DNA of 64,000 bases from Aphanothece sacrum FPU1 (GCF_003864295.1 NZ_BDQK01000002.1:45298-109297), one strand, 5' to 3'. Positions 52,181 to 61,405 are shown, counted from the stretch's first letter. Notes: generated from the sequence alone by a model not told the origin. A program made the numbers and translations.

Positions 52181-52585
52181 TTAAGTCAATCTTGTCATTA
52201 AATCTTCAAAACTATAAGGACATTGATCCCGAAGGTTTAACTTATATTCACTTAAAACTAATCTTTTTGCTCTCTCGTATTCTTTGTCTATATCTATCTT
52301 ATTTAAGAGAGTTTTTGTTAATCTTCTTTCAATTTCATCTTGAAAGTTATTAATTTCAGTTTTCCAGTGATTTCGAGGATAACTCTCAGGAGAATAGTCT
52401 AGTTTGAGTTTGTGTTCAATTAATCTTTTTAACCAACTACTGACAGCATGGAGTTGTTCTTTTCCTAAGTCTTCTATCTCCTCTTTTAAATTATCCCAAT
52501 CAAGGGCTTTTATATTATGATCATTTAAAGCTTGAGCTTGTTGAATAGTCCACTCCACAAAGTCAGTTTCATAGAGATTAGTCAT
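52181..52585 (-). CDS. DUF29 family protein
   Basis: About 134 aa from ATG 52585 (MTNLYETDFVEWTIQQAQAL, the usual DUF29 start); ATG 52630 would add 15 residues. Continues with DWDNLKEEIEDLGKEQLHAVSSWLKRLIEHKLKLDY and SPESYPRNHWKTEINNFQDEIERRL. DUF29 proteins are small helical cytosolic proteins abundant in cyanobacteria, often in multiple copies, function unknown. Convergent with wecB. Confidence 0.85.
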   Translation of the reverse strand: MTNLYETDFVEWTIQQAQALNDHNIKALDWDNLKEEIEDLGKEQLHAVSSWLKRLIEHKLKLDYSPESYPRNHWKTEINNFQDEIERRLTKTLLNKIDIDKEYERAKRLVLSEYKLNLRDQCPYSFEDLMTRLT

Positions 52586-52706
52586 TTTAATTATCTCATG
52601 GGTTTGTGTTGTCTCATCAATAGAACTCATCAGTTAAACTCCTAATAAGTTATTTAATACCCGATCTGCTTTTATTGTATCAATTATCTACACCCTAAAC
52701 CCAACC

Positions 52707-54149
52707 ATGACACTAACTGTATATAACACCTTAACCCGTAAAAAAGAACCCTTTATCACCATTGAAACTGGCAAAGTGAGGATGTATTGTTGTGGTATTA
52801 CGGTGTATGATTATTGTCATTTAGGACACGCACGGACTTGTATTGTCTGGGATGTGGTGCGTCGTTATTTACAATGGCGAGGCTATGAAGTTAAATATAT
52901 TCAAAATTTCACCGATATTGACGATAAAATCTTAAATAGAGCCAGAAAAGAAGAAACTACTATGGAAGCCATCTCAGAACGGTTTATTGAGGCGTATTTT
53001 GAGGATATGGAACGTCTTAAAGTAAAACGGGCTGATGCTTATCCCCGTGCGACTCATAGTTTAGACGGAATTAAACGGTTAGTAGCCGAATTAGAGGAAA
53101 AAGGCTATGCTTATGGGTCTGATGGCGATGTTTACTATAGCGTGCGTCGTTTTAAAGACTATGGTAAACTATCAGGGCGAAAATTAGAGGATTTGCAAGC
53201 AGGAGCGAGCGGTAGAGTAGATTTAGCTGATACAGAGCCAATTAAGAAGAAAGATCCCTTTGATTTTGCCGTTTGGAAAGGGGCTAAACCTGGAGAACCT
53301 GCTTGGGAGTCCCCCTGGGGAAAAGGGCGGCCAGGATGGCATATTGAATGTTCTGCTATGGTACGAGAACGGTTAGGAGAAACTATTGATCTTCATGTGG
53401 GGGGGAGTGACCTAATTTTTCCCCATCATGAGAATGAAATTGCTCAGTCAGAAGCCGCTACTGGTCAACCTTTAGCCCGTTATTGGTTACATAATGGAAT
53501 GGTTAAGGTTGGTGGGGAAAAAATGTCTAAATCTTTAGGAAATTTTACCACAATTCGGGACTTATTAGCTAAAATTGACCCGATGGCGGTACGATTATTT
53601 ATTTTACAAGCTCATTATCGCAAACCTGTAGACTTTACAGATGAAGCATTAGAAGCGGCAACAAATGGCTGGCATACTATCAAAGAAGGGTTATTATTTG
53701 GTTATGAGTATGGTGCAAAATTAGGGTTTACTGTTTGTTCATCTTCCGAGACATTAACGCAAAGATTTCAAGAGGCAGTTGATGATGATTTTAACTTTGC
53801 GGAAGGGTTAGCGGTATTATTTGAAATTGCTAAAGAATTACGCAAAGAAGGCAATATTTTAGTTCATCAGGGACAGACAGAAACTGCACCTAAAATATTA
53901 GAAGAACAGTGGGTGACATTAGTAGACTTATGTCAAGTTTTAGGGTTAAAAACTGATAGTAATGAAGTCAAAGAAGAAGTAAGTAATGGGTTAAGTGATG
54001 AAGATATTGAAGGGTTAATTGAACAACGAAAAATGGCTCGTAAAAATAAAAATTATGCTGAGGGCGATCGCCTTCGGGATGAGTTAAAAGAGCAAGGAAT
54101 TATTTTAGTTGATCAACCAGGAGGGGTGACAACTTGGCATCGAGGTTAA
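52707..54149 (+). CDS. cysS: Cysteinyl-tRNA synthetase
   Basis: 480 aa, normal length. Charges tRNA-Cys. Zinc Cys and HIGH region CCGITVYDYCHLGHARTC, KMSKS loop GGEKMSKSLGNF, GWHIECSAM with the other zinc ligand, GGSDLIFPHHENEIAQSEA. C-terminal helical anticodon-side domain with RKMARKNKNYAEGDRLRDELKEQGI. Cytosolic. Confidence 0.97.
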   Translation: MTLTVYNTLTRKKEPFITIETGKVRMYCCGITVYDYCHLGHARTCIVWDVVRRYLQWRGYEVKYIQNFTDIDDKILNRARKEETTMEAISERFIEAYFEDMERLKVKRADAYPRATHSLDGIKRLVAELEEKGYAYGSDGDVYYSVRRFKDYGKLSGRKLEDLQAGASGRVDLADTEPIKKKDPFDFAVWKGAKPGEPAWESPWGKGRPGWHIECSAMVRERLGETIDLHVGGSDLIFPHHENEIAQSEAATGQPLARYWLHNGMVKVGGEKMSKSLGNFTTIRDLLAKIDPMAVRLFILQAHYRKPVDFTDEALEAATNGWHTIKEGLLFGYEYGAKLGFTVCSSSETLTQRFQEAVDDDFNFAEGLAVLFEIAKELRKEGNILVHQGQTETAPKILEEQWVTLVDLCQVLGLKTDSNEVKEEVSNGLSDEDIEGLIEQRKMARKNKNYAEGDRLRDELKEQGIILVDQPGGVTTWHRG

Positions 54150-54187
54150 AAGAAATAATAGGGATTTTTTGCTAAAGGAATAAGACC

Positions 54188-55573
54188 ATGAAGATTAAAA
54201 TAAAAAATCTGGGTGTTTTTAAAGAAGCTGAATTTACCCTTGGTGACTTGACAATTATTTGTGGTCAAAATAATACTGGCAAAACTTATGCTACTTATGC
54301 ACTTTTTGGCTTTTTATCTACTTGGAAGTCAATATTTTCTGTGGAAATTAACGATAATAAAATAGAAGAACTCTTAGCTAATGGTGTCACTCATATTGAT
54401 ATACAAGAATACGTTAAACAAGTAAATCAGATTGTTGCTAAAGGATGTAAAATTTATAGTAAAGAAATATCAAATATTTTTGCTGCAAAAGAAATACTAT
54501 TTAAAGATGCAGAATTCTCTGTCACTCTGGACAATAAAGACATTCGTTTAAACACAATAATTAAACAGACAGTTGGTTCTGAAAATATATCTCTTTTTTC
54601 CATTTCTAATGAGGAAGCAATTACAGAATTAGTCGTTACTTTACTTGTTGATAAAAAAGAGGCAAAAATTCCTAGAGAGATTATTAAGCGTATGATAAAT
54701 GATGGAATCAAAGATATTATTTTTAAGTATATTTTTTGCCGTCCTTTTATTGCTAGTGCAGAAAGAACTGGTGCTGCAATTTTTCGTAAAGAATTGAATT
54801 TTGCCCGTAATCGCTTGCTTGAAGAACTTGGCCAATCTGATCATAAATTTGATAGAGTTGAGCTTCTATTTAAAGAGTATCAAGATTATGCGCTGCCGAT
54901 AAAAATCAACGTTGAATTTACTCGCAAACTTGAAAGTATAGTTAAGCAAAATAGTTTTATAACTGAAAAATATCCTGAAGTTTTAACAGATTTTGCAGAT
55001 ATTATCGGGGGTGAATATACAGTTACACGCAACGATGAATTATATTATGTACCGAAAGGGAAAAAAGTCAGACTTTCGATGGATGAGAGTTCTAGTGCTG
55101 TGCGTTCTTTACTAGATATTGGGTTTTATTTAAGACATGAAGCGCAACCTAATGATTTATTAATGGTAGATGAACCCGAATTAAATCTACACCCGGAAAA
55201 TCAGCGACGGATGGCGCGACTTTTTGCTCGTTTAGTGAATCTTGGTATTAAGGTTTTTATTACTACTCACAGTGATTATATTGTCAAAGAATTGAACACT
55301 TTAATTATGCTGAATGGTGATAAACCTCACCTTAAACAAATTGAAGAAAAAGAAGGTTATCGGACTGAAGAACTTCTATCTTATGAAAAAGTTAAAGTCT
55401 ATATTGCAGAAGAAGTATCAAAAAAACTCGATGGGAAAAGTAGAAAAAGTAAGTGTCATACTCTCACAGAAGCAAATATTAACCCAGAATTAGGAATTGA
55501 AGCGCGTAGCTTTGATATTACAATTAATGAGATGAACCGCATTCAGGAAGAAATTGTCTGGGGTTGCGAGTAA
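54188..55573 (+). CDS. AAA family ATPase (AAA_21/OLD-like)
   Basis: 461 aa. Starts MKIKIKNLGVFKEAEFTLGDLTIICGQNNTGKTYATYALFGFL with Walker A GQNNTGKT (~26-33); the second half has Walker B LLMVDEPELNLHPENQRRMARLFARLVNLGIKVFITTHSDYIV. This is the SMC-like ABC ATPase head without a coiled coil, as in standalone ATPases of mobile and defence loci. No nuclease (TOPRIM) domain is seen. The next ORF overlaps its stop by one base, suggesting a two-gene unit. AT-rich, in the accessory segment. Confidence 0.8.
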   Translation: MKIKIKNLGVFKEAEFTLGDLTIICGQNNTGKTYATYALFGFLSTWKSIFSVEINDNKIEELLANGVTHIDIQEYVKQVNQIVAKGCKIYSKEISNIFAAKEILFKDAEFSVTLDNKDIRLNTIIKQTVGSENISLFSISNEEAITELVVTLLVDKKEAKIPREIIKRMINDGIKDIIFKYIFCRPFIASAERTGAAIFRKELNFARNRLLEELGQSDHKFDRVELLFKEYQDYALPIKINVEFTRKLESIVKQNSFITEKYPEVLTDFADIIGGEYTVTRNDELYYVPKGKKVRLSMDESSSAVRSLLDIGFYLRHEAQPNDLLMVDEPELNLHPENQRRMARLFARLVNLGIKVFITTHSDYIVKELNTLIMLNGDKPHLKQIEEKEGYRTEELLSYEKVKVYIAEEVSKKLDGKSRKSKCHTLTEANINPELGIEARSFDITINEMNRIQEEIVWGCE

Positions 55574-55695
55574 TGTCTGATATTGCTATTCTTAAGGAAA
55601 TAATCAAAACCTCGGCAACAGAAAGTATAGAAAATAATAATTATAATAAAAAGACAGTTATCCTTAAAGAATCTTCTAAAATTATATTAATTTAA
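55573..55695 (+). CDS. Short ORF coupled to the AAA ATPase (possibly truncated)
   Basis: 40 codons: MSDIAILKEIIKTSATESIE and so on to KESSKIILI. ATG overlaps the ATPase stop codon (TAATG), a classic coupling. The sequence is Lys/Asn/Ile-rich but not random in its first half. It may be a small partner protein or the start of a gene cut short. Confidence 0.45.
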   Translation: MSDIAILKEIIKTSATESIENNNYNKKTVILKESSKIILI

Positions 55696-55716
55696 TTGGT
55701 TTTTTAGTACTGTATC

Positions 55717-55733
55717 TTTGACATTTTGTCAAA
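55717..55733. promoter_or_regulatory. Palindrome upstream of the P450 gene
   Basis: TTTGACA-TTT-TGTCAAA, perfect 7-bp arms, 109 bases before the P450 ATG. TTTGACA also resembles a -35 box. A candidate operator for the lipid-oxidation cluster. Confidence 0.35.
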
Positions 55734-55841
55734 TTTTAAGTTATGCAAAGTTAAAGGAGAAAGGGATACCTCTATGCTCTATCATCAAACCTAAAGTATG
55801 CCGAACAAGGATTAAAGTCAATATTAGGAGTAAATTCCAAA

Positions 55842-57569
55842 ATGCTCAAAGGTTTAAAAATAGCGTTACAAGCAGACACGGGAAAATGGTTTTCTCGCTG
55901 CAATAACTGTCAGCAAACGGTGAATAACGTTTCTGATACCATAACAGTCCATATTGATAGTCCTGTCGCTAATCATCCCTATGCACATTTTGACGTGATT
56001 GACGTAGGTGGTGGTAAAATTGCGCTTAAGGCAGACACGGGTAAGTATGTAGCGCGGTGTAACGGTTGTATTGTTAATGGGGCCTATCCCGACTTCGTTA
56101 CCGTTCATATTGATGATCCTTCTTTACCCTACGCCCAATTTACTCCTGAACGCTTAGCAAATGGTAAATACGCCTTAAAAGCAGATACAGGTAAGTATGT
56201 ATCGCGTTGTAACGGTTGCTCTCCCACCTCTGCTTATCCCGATACTGTAACCATTCATGTTGACGACCCGAATAATGCACCTTGGGCCCAGTGGACAGTT
56301 AGTTATATTCCTTTTTCTTATTTAGAAAGGTATGACAGGATTCCTGCTGAGAATGTAGCGGATAAAGTTGCAGTTGTTAATCAAGGAGTGTGGACAGATT
56401 GGACAGGATTATTTAAAGAATTGAGAGCAAATCGCCCCATTTTTATCACACCAAAATTTACATTAGTTAGTTTATTTCCTGACGTGCAAGAAGTTTTATC
56501 TCGCTCAGAAGTATTTACGGTGAGAACTTTTGCGCCCAAAATGGACCCAGTTTTTGGACCTTGTATGTTGGCAAGAGATAACTCAGAATATAACTGGCGA
56601 GATAAGTCTGTTCTGAGAACCATGTTGCAATTGGAGGATTTACCAAGGGTGAGAAAAATGGCGGGAGAAATTGCTAAATCTGCTTTAGATAAAGCGACTC
56701 CCACCTCAAAAATTGAAGTGCTTCAGGACTTAGCTAAATTCGTTCCTATCAGACTTTGTGGCGACTATTTTGGCTTTCCTGGCCCTGATTTAGCCACCAT
56801 GTATCGTTGGTCAAAAGCAACTCAAGACGATATGTTTAGAAATTTGACCAACGACCCTAAAATTCATGAAGCGTCGGTGCAAGCGGGTAATGAAATGCGT
56901 GCTTATCTGACTGAACTTCTCAAACAAAAAAAAGCGCAATCAGTTAATACTAATGCACCTGCCGATGTTTTTACGCGGTTTGCTACTACAAAATTTGCGA
57001 GTGATATTTCCTTTGATGAAAACAAAATCATCAGCCATATGATCATTTTGCTAGTTGGTAGCATAGAAGGTACTGGACAGGTAATAACTCAGGCGATCGA
57101 ACAACTGCTTAAACGTCCTGAAGTTTTCCAAAAAGCCTTAGCCGCAGCTAAAGCTAACGATGACACAACTTTTGATAAGTATGTTTGGGAGTCCATTCGT
57201 TTTAATCCTTTTAGTCCCTTTCTGGTGCGTTTTTGTGAAGCTGATTATACTTTAGCGGCGGGAACCCCCAGAGAAACCCGTATACCTGCTAAAAGCGTCG
57301 TTTTAGCGGGTGTTGGTTCAGCTATGTTTGATCCTGGTGTAGTGAAAAATCCTGATCAGTTTTCTATCGACCGACCTAAGTATCACTATATGCACTTTGG
57401 TTATGGTAGTCATACCTGTGGTGGTGAACATATTGCCGGGGTTGTTGTTCCTGAAGTGGTCAAACAAATCATGCTACGGCCAGGCATAAGATTTCTACCT
57501 GGGGATGAAGGCAAAGTTCAATATCAAGGTTATATACCCACCCGTTTTGTGGTTGGTTACGACAAGTAA
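55842..57569 (+). CDS. Cytochrome P450 with N-terminal fascin/trefoil-like repeats
   Basis: 575 aa; AGGAG precedes the ATG. Residues ~4-152 are three ~48-residue repeats, each with (A)LxADTGKxxxRCNxC and ending TVHIDDP...YAQF, a beta-trefoil-like (fascin/agglutinin) set with one CxxC per repeat. Residues ~165-575 are a P450: ESIR (E450, R453) and the heme loop FGYGSHTCGG with Cys526; the I-helix reads VGSIEGTGQVITQA. The HTCxG loop and weak oxygen-activation helix recall P450 domains that rearrange fatty-acid hydroperoxides (PpoA/CYP74-like). No signal peptide. First gene of a set with NTF2-like and lipoxygenase genes; role as hydroperoxide isomerase is inferred. Confidence 0.85.
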   Translation: MLKGLKIALQADTGKWFSRCNNCQQTVNNVSDTITVHIDSPVANHPYAHFDVIDVGGGKIALKADTGKYVARCNGCIVNGAYPDFVTVHIDDPSLPYAQFTPERLANGKYALKADTGKYVSRCNGCSPTSAYPDTVTIHVDDPNNAPWAQWTVSYIPFSYLERYDRIPAENVADKVAVVNQGVWTDWTGLFKELRANRPIFITPKFTLVSLFPDVQEVLSRSEVFTVRTFAPKMDPVFGPCMLARDNSEYNWRDKSVLRTMLQLEDLPRVRKMAGEIAKSALDKATPTSKIEVLQDLAKFVPIRLCGDYFGFPGPDLATMYRWSKATQDDMFRNLTNDPKIHEASVQAGNEMRAYLTELLKQKKAQSVNTNAPADVFTRFATTKFASDISFDENKIISHMIILLVGSIEGTGQVITQAIEQLLKRPEVFQKALAAAKANDDTTFDKYVWESIRFNPFSPFLVRFCEADYTLAAGTPRETRIPAKSVVLAGVGSAMFDPGVVKNPDQFSIDRPKYHYMHFGYGSHTCGGEHIAGVVVPEVVKQIMLRPGIRFLPGDEGKVQYQGYIPTRFVVGYDK

Positions 57570-57630
57570 AATCATGTTTTTCCTCGTTAAAACCTAGATC
57601 CATTAAAGATCAATTTCACAGGATATTCTT

Positions 57631-58032
57631 ATGCCAGATCAAGTAGAGCAAGTAAGAAAAACAATTGAAGAATATAATGAGGCATTTGCTAAGCTTAAAC
57701 CTAGTATATTGTTTCCTTTTTATCATTATCCATCAATCCTCATTACCCAGGAAACAGCCGTAAGCATTAACAATAAATTAAAGCTGTGGATTGTTTTTAC
57801 CAAGATTGTAGGTGATTTGAAGAAACAGAACTATGGCAAAAGTCAAACGAGTCCTCTAAACATCAAATTACTTAGTGATAATTTAGCAGTTGTTAGTGCT
57901 GTGGCTACTCGTTACACAAAAGATAATCAACTGCTAACCAGCTTTGGTTTTACTTACACAATGCGTAAAGTAGAGGATCGTTGGAAAATCATTGTTGGAA
58001 CTATTCATGATGTAGATGCTGTTTCTTCCTGA
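57631..58032 (+). CDS. NTF2/SnoaL-like small protein
   Basis: 133 aa; AGGA precedes the ATG. Starts QVEQVRKTIEEYNEAFAKLKPSILFPFYHYPSILIT and ends SFGFTYTMRKVEDRWKIIVGTIHDVDAV, the cone-shaped NTF2-like fold used by SnoaL cyclases, ketosteroid isomerases and binding proteins. Lies 61 bases after the P450 gene and 86 bases before the lipoxygenase gene, same direction. It could isomerise or cyclise an unstable lipid product, or simply bind it. Confidence 0.7.
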   Translation: MPDQVEQVRKTIEEYNEAFAKLKPSILFPFYHYPSILITQETAVSINNKLKLWIVFTKIVGDLKKQNYGKSQTSPLNIKLLSDNLAVVSAVATRYTKDNQLLTSFGFTYTMRKVEDRWKIIVGTIHDVDAVSS

Positions 58033-58118
58033 AATCTAAATCCGTAGGGGTCAAAGTCCTTTGAACCCTACACATAAACGACTAAATCCATTAAATCCAT
58101 TCACAAGGAGTCATGATT

Positions 58119-60128
58119 ATGTCAGATAAAATTAACCAAATTGTCGGTGAATTTAAGCAAGTTTTAGGCATTAAAGTCGCCGATAGTGCATTAGGTAAAA
58201 AGAAAGCTGAAAAGGCAGCTAAAAAAAGTATTGTTCAACTCAAAGAACAGAAATTTAACAAACCCCTTGATCAATTATCAAAAGTCAAGGGAAAGCTGGT
58301 TTTTAGTGATAGTAATAAGCCCTTACACAATATTCAATTAGAATTGTGGGATCGGGATATTGGGACTCCTGGAGATTATTTAGGAACAGGTATTACTGAT
58401 TATAATGGTCAGTTTACTATCTATTATGATCCTGCCAGTGCGGGGTTTCTAGACTTACCAGATTTAGAATTGAGACTGCTAGATAATCGGATTCATTTTG
58501 ATAAAGAAAATCAACCAGTTTCTACCTATCGTATTGCTTACATTATCAAAGGGCCAGACAATGTAAAGCAAAAAGAATATGATTTAGGCACTTGTACTAT
58601 TCCTTACTGGTTGTATAAACCTGATAGTCATTTTGCTCGTTTATTTTTCAGTGAATTAGAAGGCACACCGGATGATTATTCCGTTGGTCGTACCCTTGCC
58701 GGTTATGATGCAGCTAGTGGTTTAGTGCCAATTAAAGCTAAGCACGTTATCACTAATACACTACATCCTGATCAACCAAGTTTACCAGAAATTCAAGCGG
58801 CTTATCCTCCTAATTTGACCATGAAATTGGATCAAAAAACGCCAGGTTATAGCCGTAGTGATGAATACTTTGTTGATCGGATTATTAATGGGATGAACCC
58901 CTGTTTATTGAAGCGCAATAAAAGCAATCCTAATCTATTTAAGACTGCATTCATCTGGAATGACTACGAAAAAGATGATGACCACGACCTCAATAATGTG
59001 GAAGTCTTTTTTGAGTTAAAAGGAGATAAATTAGTCGCCACTTCGATAACAGTTCAAAGTCGTTATTCTGACTCTTATGCTCCTCATTCTCTCCTAAAAG
59101 CTCCCGTTACTTTTACCCCTAAAGATGGGGATAAATGGTCACAAGCAAAACGTATTTTTCGGACTAATAGTTTCTTTGCAGCAGAAATGATTGAGCATTA
59201 TATTAAGGCTCATTTACAGATGGAACAATATACCATTGCTGCTTTCCGCAACTTACGCAAAAATCCTGTCCGTTTGATCTTATCTCCTCACGTAAAAAGT
59301 TTGGTTAATATTAATCAACGGGCTGATGAAGTATTAGTATCACCGACAATTGGTTTAGTGACAACTAATGGACCTTTAACCCCTGCTTCAGTGGTACAAA
59401 TATGTAAAGAAAGTATTGCCACTTATGATTGGAAAGGTTGGAAACCCCGTCAACCTTTATGTGAAAGCCATACTTTTGCTAAGATAGCTAATCTTTACTG
59501 GCAGGTTTTAACTGAATACCTCGACATCTTTTTTGAAGATTATAAAGACGAAATCGTCAAAGAATGGGTAGAAATTCGTCGTTTATCTGATGATATTGTC
59601 GAACATAGTGTTGCTTATGAACCTCATATACCCTGTGGTTCTGCTCCTGATAGTGACTACGACTGGTATGATTACAATGAGCTTGATAAACCCGATATTC
59701 CCAGGGTGACAATTAATGGGAAAGTCAAGGCAACTCGACCAATTACTAATTCAGATCAACCCAATGAGACAGATATCCAAAATTTAAAAGAGTTTTGCCG
59801 TTATGTTGTCTTTGTTCTCACTTTCTGGCATTCTTGGGTCAATGATGCTCAGGCTAATGAAGGTGGAGAACTTTACTATAGTTCACTCGCTTTACGCAAT
59901 GGAAGTTTTGGCAGTGAAAACGATCCAAATATTGCACCAAATATTTTAGAATCCACCAATCTAATCTATATGGTCAATGTTTTGACTGCTATTAAATATG
60001 GTTATATTCTCAAAAATGAGGATGACGATATTCCTGAAGAACTCAGAACAACTTTGGCAAGTTATAAAGATAAATTTGCTAGTTTGAACTACGATATTGG
60101 CAATATTCGAGCCTTGATCAATGTCTAG
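58119..60128 (+). CDS. Divergent lipoxygenase with transthyretin-like N-terminal domain
   Basis: 669 aa from ATG 58119 (AAGGAG eight bases upstream; ATG 58113 is too close). Residues ~55-160 are a transthyretin-like beta-sandwich (VKGKLVFSDSNKPL...LGTGITDYNGQFTI) where plant and animal enzymes have PLAT. The catalytic part has SDEYFVDRIINGMNP, WSQAK, the iron pair HYIKAH (His360, His365), SPHVKSLVNIN, and HSWVN (His571, Asn575), with Val669 at the C-terminus instead of Ile. These fit the five lipoxygenase iron ligands. It should add O2 to polyunsaturated fatty acids; overall similarity is low, so activity is inferred. Confidence 0.8.
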   Translation: MSDKINQIVGEFKQVLGIKVADSALGKKKAEKAAKKSIVQLKEQKFNKPLDQLSKVKGKLVFSDSNKPLHNIQLELWDRDIGTPGDYLGTGITDYNGQFTIYYDPASAGFLDLPDLELRLLDNRIHFDKENQPVSTYRIAYIIKGPDNVKQKEYDLGTCTIPYWLYKPDSHFARLFFSELEGTPDDYSVGRTLAGYDAASGLVPIKAKHVITNTLHPDQPSLPEIQAAYPPNLTMKLDQKTPGYSRSDEYFVDRIINGMNPCLLKRNKSNPNLFKTAFIWNDYEKDDDHDLNNVEVFFELKGDKLVATSITVQSRYSDSYAPHSLLKAPVTFTPKDGDKWSQAKRIFRTNSFFAAEMIEHYIKAHLQMEQYTIAAFRNLRKNPVRLILSPHVKSLVNINQRADEVLVSPTIGLVTTNGPLTPASVVQICKESIATYDWKGWKPRQPLCESHTFAKIANLYWQVLTEYLDIFFEDYKDEIVKEWVEIRRLSDDIVEHSVAYEPHIPCGSAPDSDYDWYDYNELDKPDIPRVTINGKVKATRPITNSDQPNETDIQNLKEFCRYVVFVLTFWHSWVNDAQANEGGELYYSSLALRNGSFGSENDPNIAPNILESTNLIYMVNVLTAIKYGYILKNEDDDIPEELRTTLASYKDKFASLNYDIGNIRALINV

Positions 60129-60131
60129 ATT

Positions 60132-60156
60132 GTAGGGTGGGCAATGCCCACCCTAC
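60132..60156. terminator. Bidirectional terminator-like hairpin
   Basis: GTAGGGTGGGC-AAT-GCCCACCCTAC, perfect 11-bp arms, midway between the convergent lipoxygenase and lipase genes. Also a common cyanobacterial repeat sequence. Confidence 0.7.
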
Positions 60157-60172
60157 GATTTATTAGTAATCT

Positions 60173-60976
60173 TTAGGCAATGGGTTTCTTATCTATATTT
60201 TTTTCAATTCCTTTAAGATACAAACCCATATCGTGATCTTTGATACCATCAATACCCGGTTTGCCTAAATCTTCGATTGAGGCTTTGACTCTATCTTTAA
60301 ATTCATTCCACCAACGGATATCAAAGTGAAGGATGTTGAGTGCGTCAATATACAAGAATGTTCCCATATGTTTATATCCAAAGGCACTGGGAGCAACACG
60401 AGTAACAATATCGTTGTTATGAACAAATCGGAAACTGCATGATTTGTATTTGAGATCAAAATTTTTGGCAAAGTTACTATCTCCGGTGCGAGGTTGCCCA
60501 AAGGTATATAATCCATGAACAGGTTTATTAAGATCAATCATTTTAGCTACACCTAATGTGGCTAAAGCCGCACCAAGACTATGACCTGTAAACCAAATAG
60601 TTTGCCCTTTAGTTTGAAACTCTTGAATCGTTTTGATTGTATCATCCCAAGCAAAATTAATAGCTTTTAAAAATCCACAATGAACTTTTCCTAAAGGATG
60701 AACTGTGAATTTCAGATTGACATCACTCATCACATCTTGCATTTTGCTGGGTTCTGTACCTCGAAAAGAGATAATAATTTTTTCATCATCTCCAGCAACA
60801 AAACATTGGGTTTCATTTATGTCGATAAAGCGACAATTGGGCATTTTCCAATCATTTTTTAAGGTATTTTCAACAACTTCCTTTGGTTTATAAGCAAGTT
60901 GGGCGGCTTTTCCTAATAGATAGGCATTCTTTCCGCTATATTTAGTTGCTAAGGGATCAAAATTTACATCTGTCAT
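60173..60976 (-). CDS. Class 3 lipase
   Basis: About 267 aa from ATG 60976 (a TTG at 61012 is less likely). Alpha/beta hydrolase of the fungal lipase type: IISFRGTEPSK (oxyanion region), nucleophile elbow WFTGHSLGAALATL, LYTFGQPRTGD, Asp in RFVHNNDIVTRV, and a candidate His in ALNILHFDIRW. No signal peptide, so it probably acts on membrane lipids from the cytosol. Convergent with the lipoxygenase gene 44 bases away; releasing fatty acids for it is an attractive but unproven role. Confidence 0.88.
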   Translation of the reverse strand: MTDVNFDPLATKYSGKNAYLLGKAAQLAYKPKEVVENTLKNDWKMPNCRFIDINETQCFVAGDDEKIIISFRGTEPSKMQDVMSDVNLKFTVHPLGKVHCGFLKAINFAWDDTIKTIQEFQTKGQTIWFTGHSLGAALATLGVAKMIDLNKPVHGLYTFGQPRTGDSNFAKNFDLKYKSCSFRFVHNNDIVTRVAPSAFGYKHMGTFLYIDALNILHFDIRWWNEFKDRVKASIEDLGKPGIDGIKDHDMGLYLKGIEKNIDKKPIA

Positions 60977-61195
60977 GGCTTTAGTATTAGTAAGGTGTGC
61001 TAGAAGCGACAATTTTTGCTATGACGAGGATTTAACAATCCGTCGTAACTCACCAATTTTAATGTGTCAATATTTGCTGTTAATTTCTAATTATACCGTA
61101 TCAGTACCAGATTATCAAATTTGTGAGTTTAATTTGTTAACTCAAGGCTTGTATTTATGATTAGACTAGAGAGTATATTCATGTATTCTTGCCCT

Positions 61196-61405
61196 ATGCC
61201 TGAAGTTATTAAAATCCCCATCGAACTCACCCGCTTCCAACTTCCTGTCGCAGTTCAAGATAGATTACACTGTTTACTAAATCAGCAAGATCAAGGAAAT
61301 ATTCTCTCTCGATCTGAACAACAAGAAGCCGAAGGATTAGTCGAATTAGCCGAATTTCTATCTCTGTTGCATTTACATTCTCAACGAGTAATGAAACAAG
61401 AGTAG
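61196..61405 (+). CDS. Small conserved cyanobacterial protein
   Basis: About 69 aa from ATG 61196 (ATG 61157 is an alternative with an unlikely leader). PEVIKIPIELTRFQLPVAVQDRLHCLLNQQDQGNILSRSEQQEAEGLVELAEFLSLLHL matches a family of short helical proteins that often come before a PIN or HNH gene. Right after the stop, 61408-61476 reads ...DSATVLAIRTEEAFLGRHPPP in frame with no start, probably the tail of such a lost partner. Confidence 0.65.
   Translation: MPEVIKIPIELTRFQLPVAVQDRLHCLLNQQDQGNILSRSEQQEAEGLVELAEFLSLLHLHSQRVMKQE

Noticed and set aside
54454..54844. Two minus-strand frames inside the AAA ATPase gene
   Set aside because: Antisense shadows of AT-rich coding sequence, no domain.
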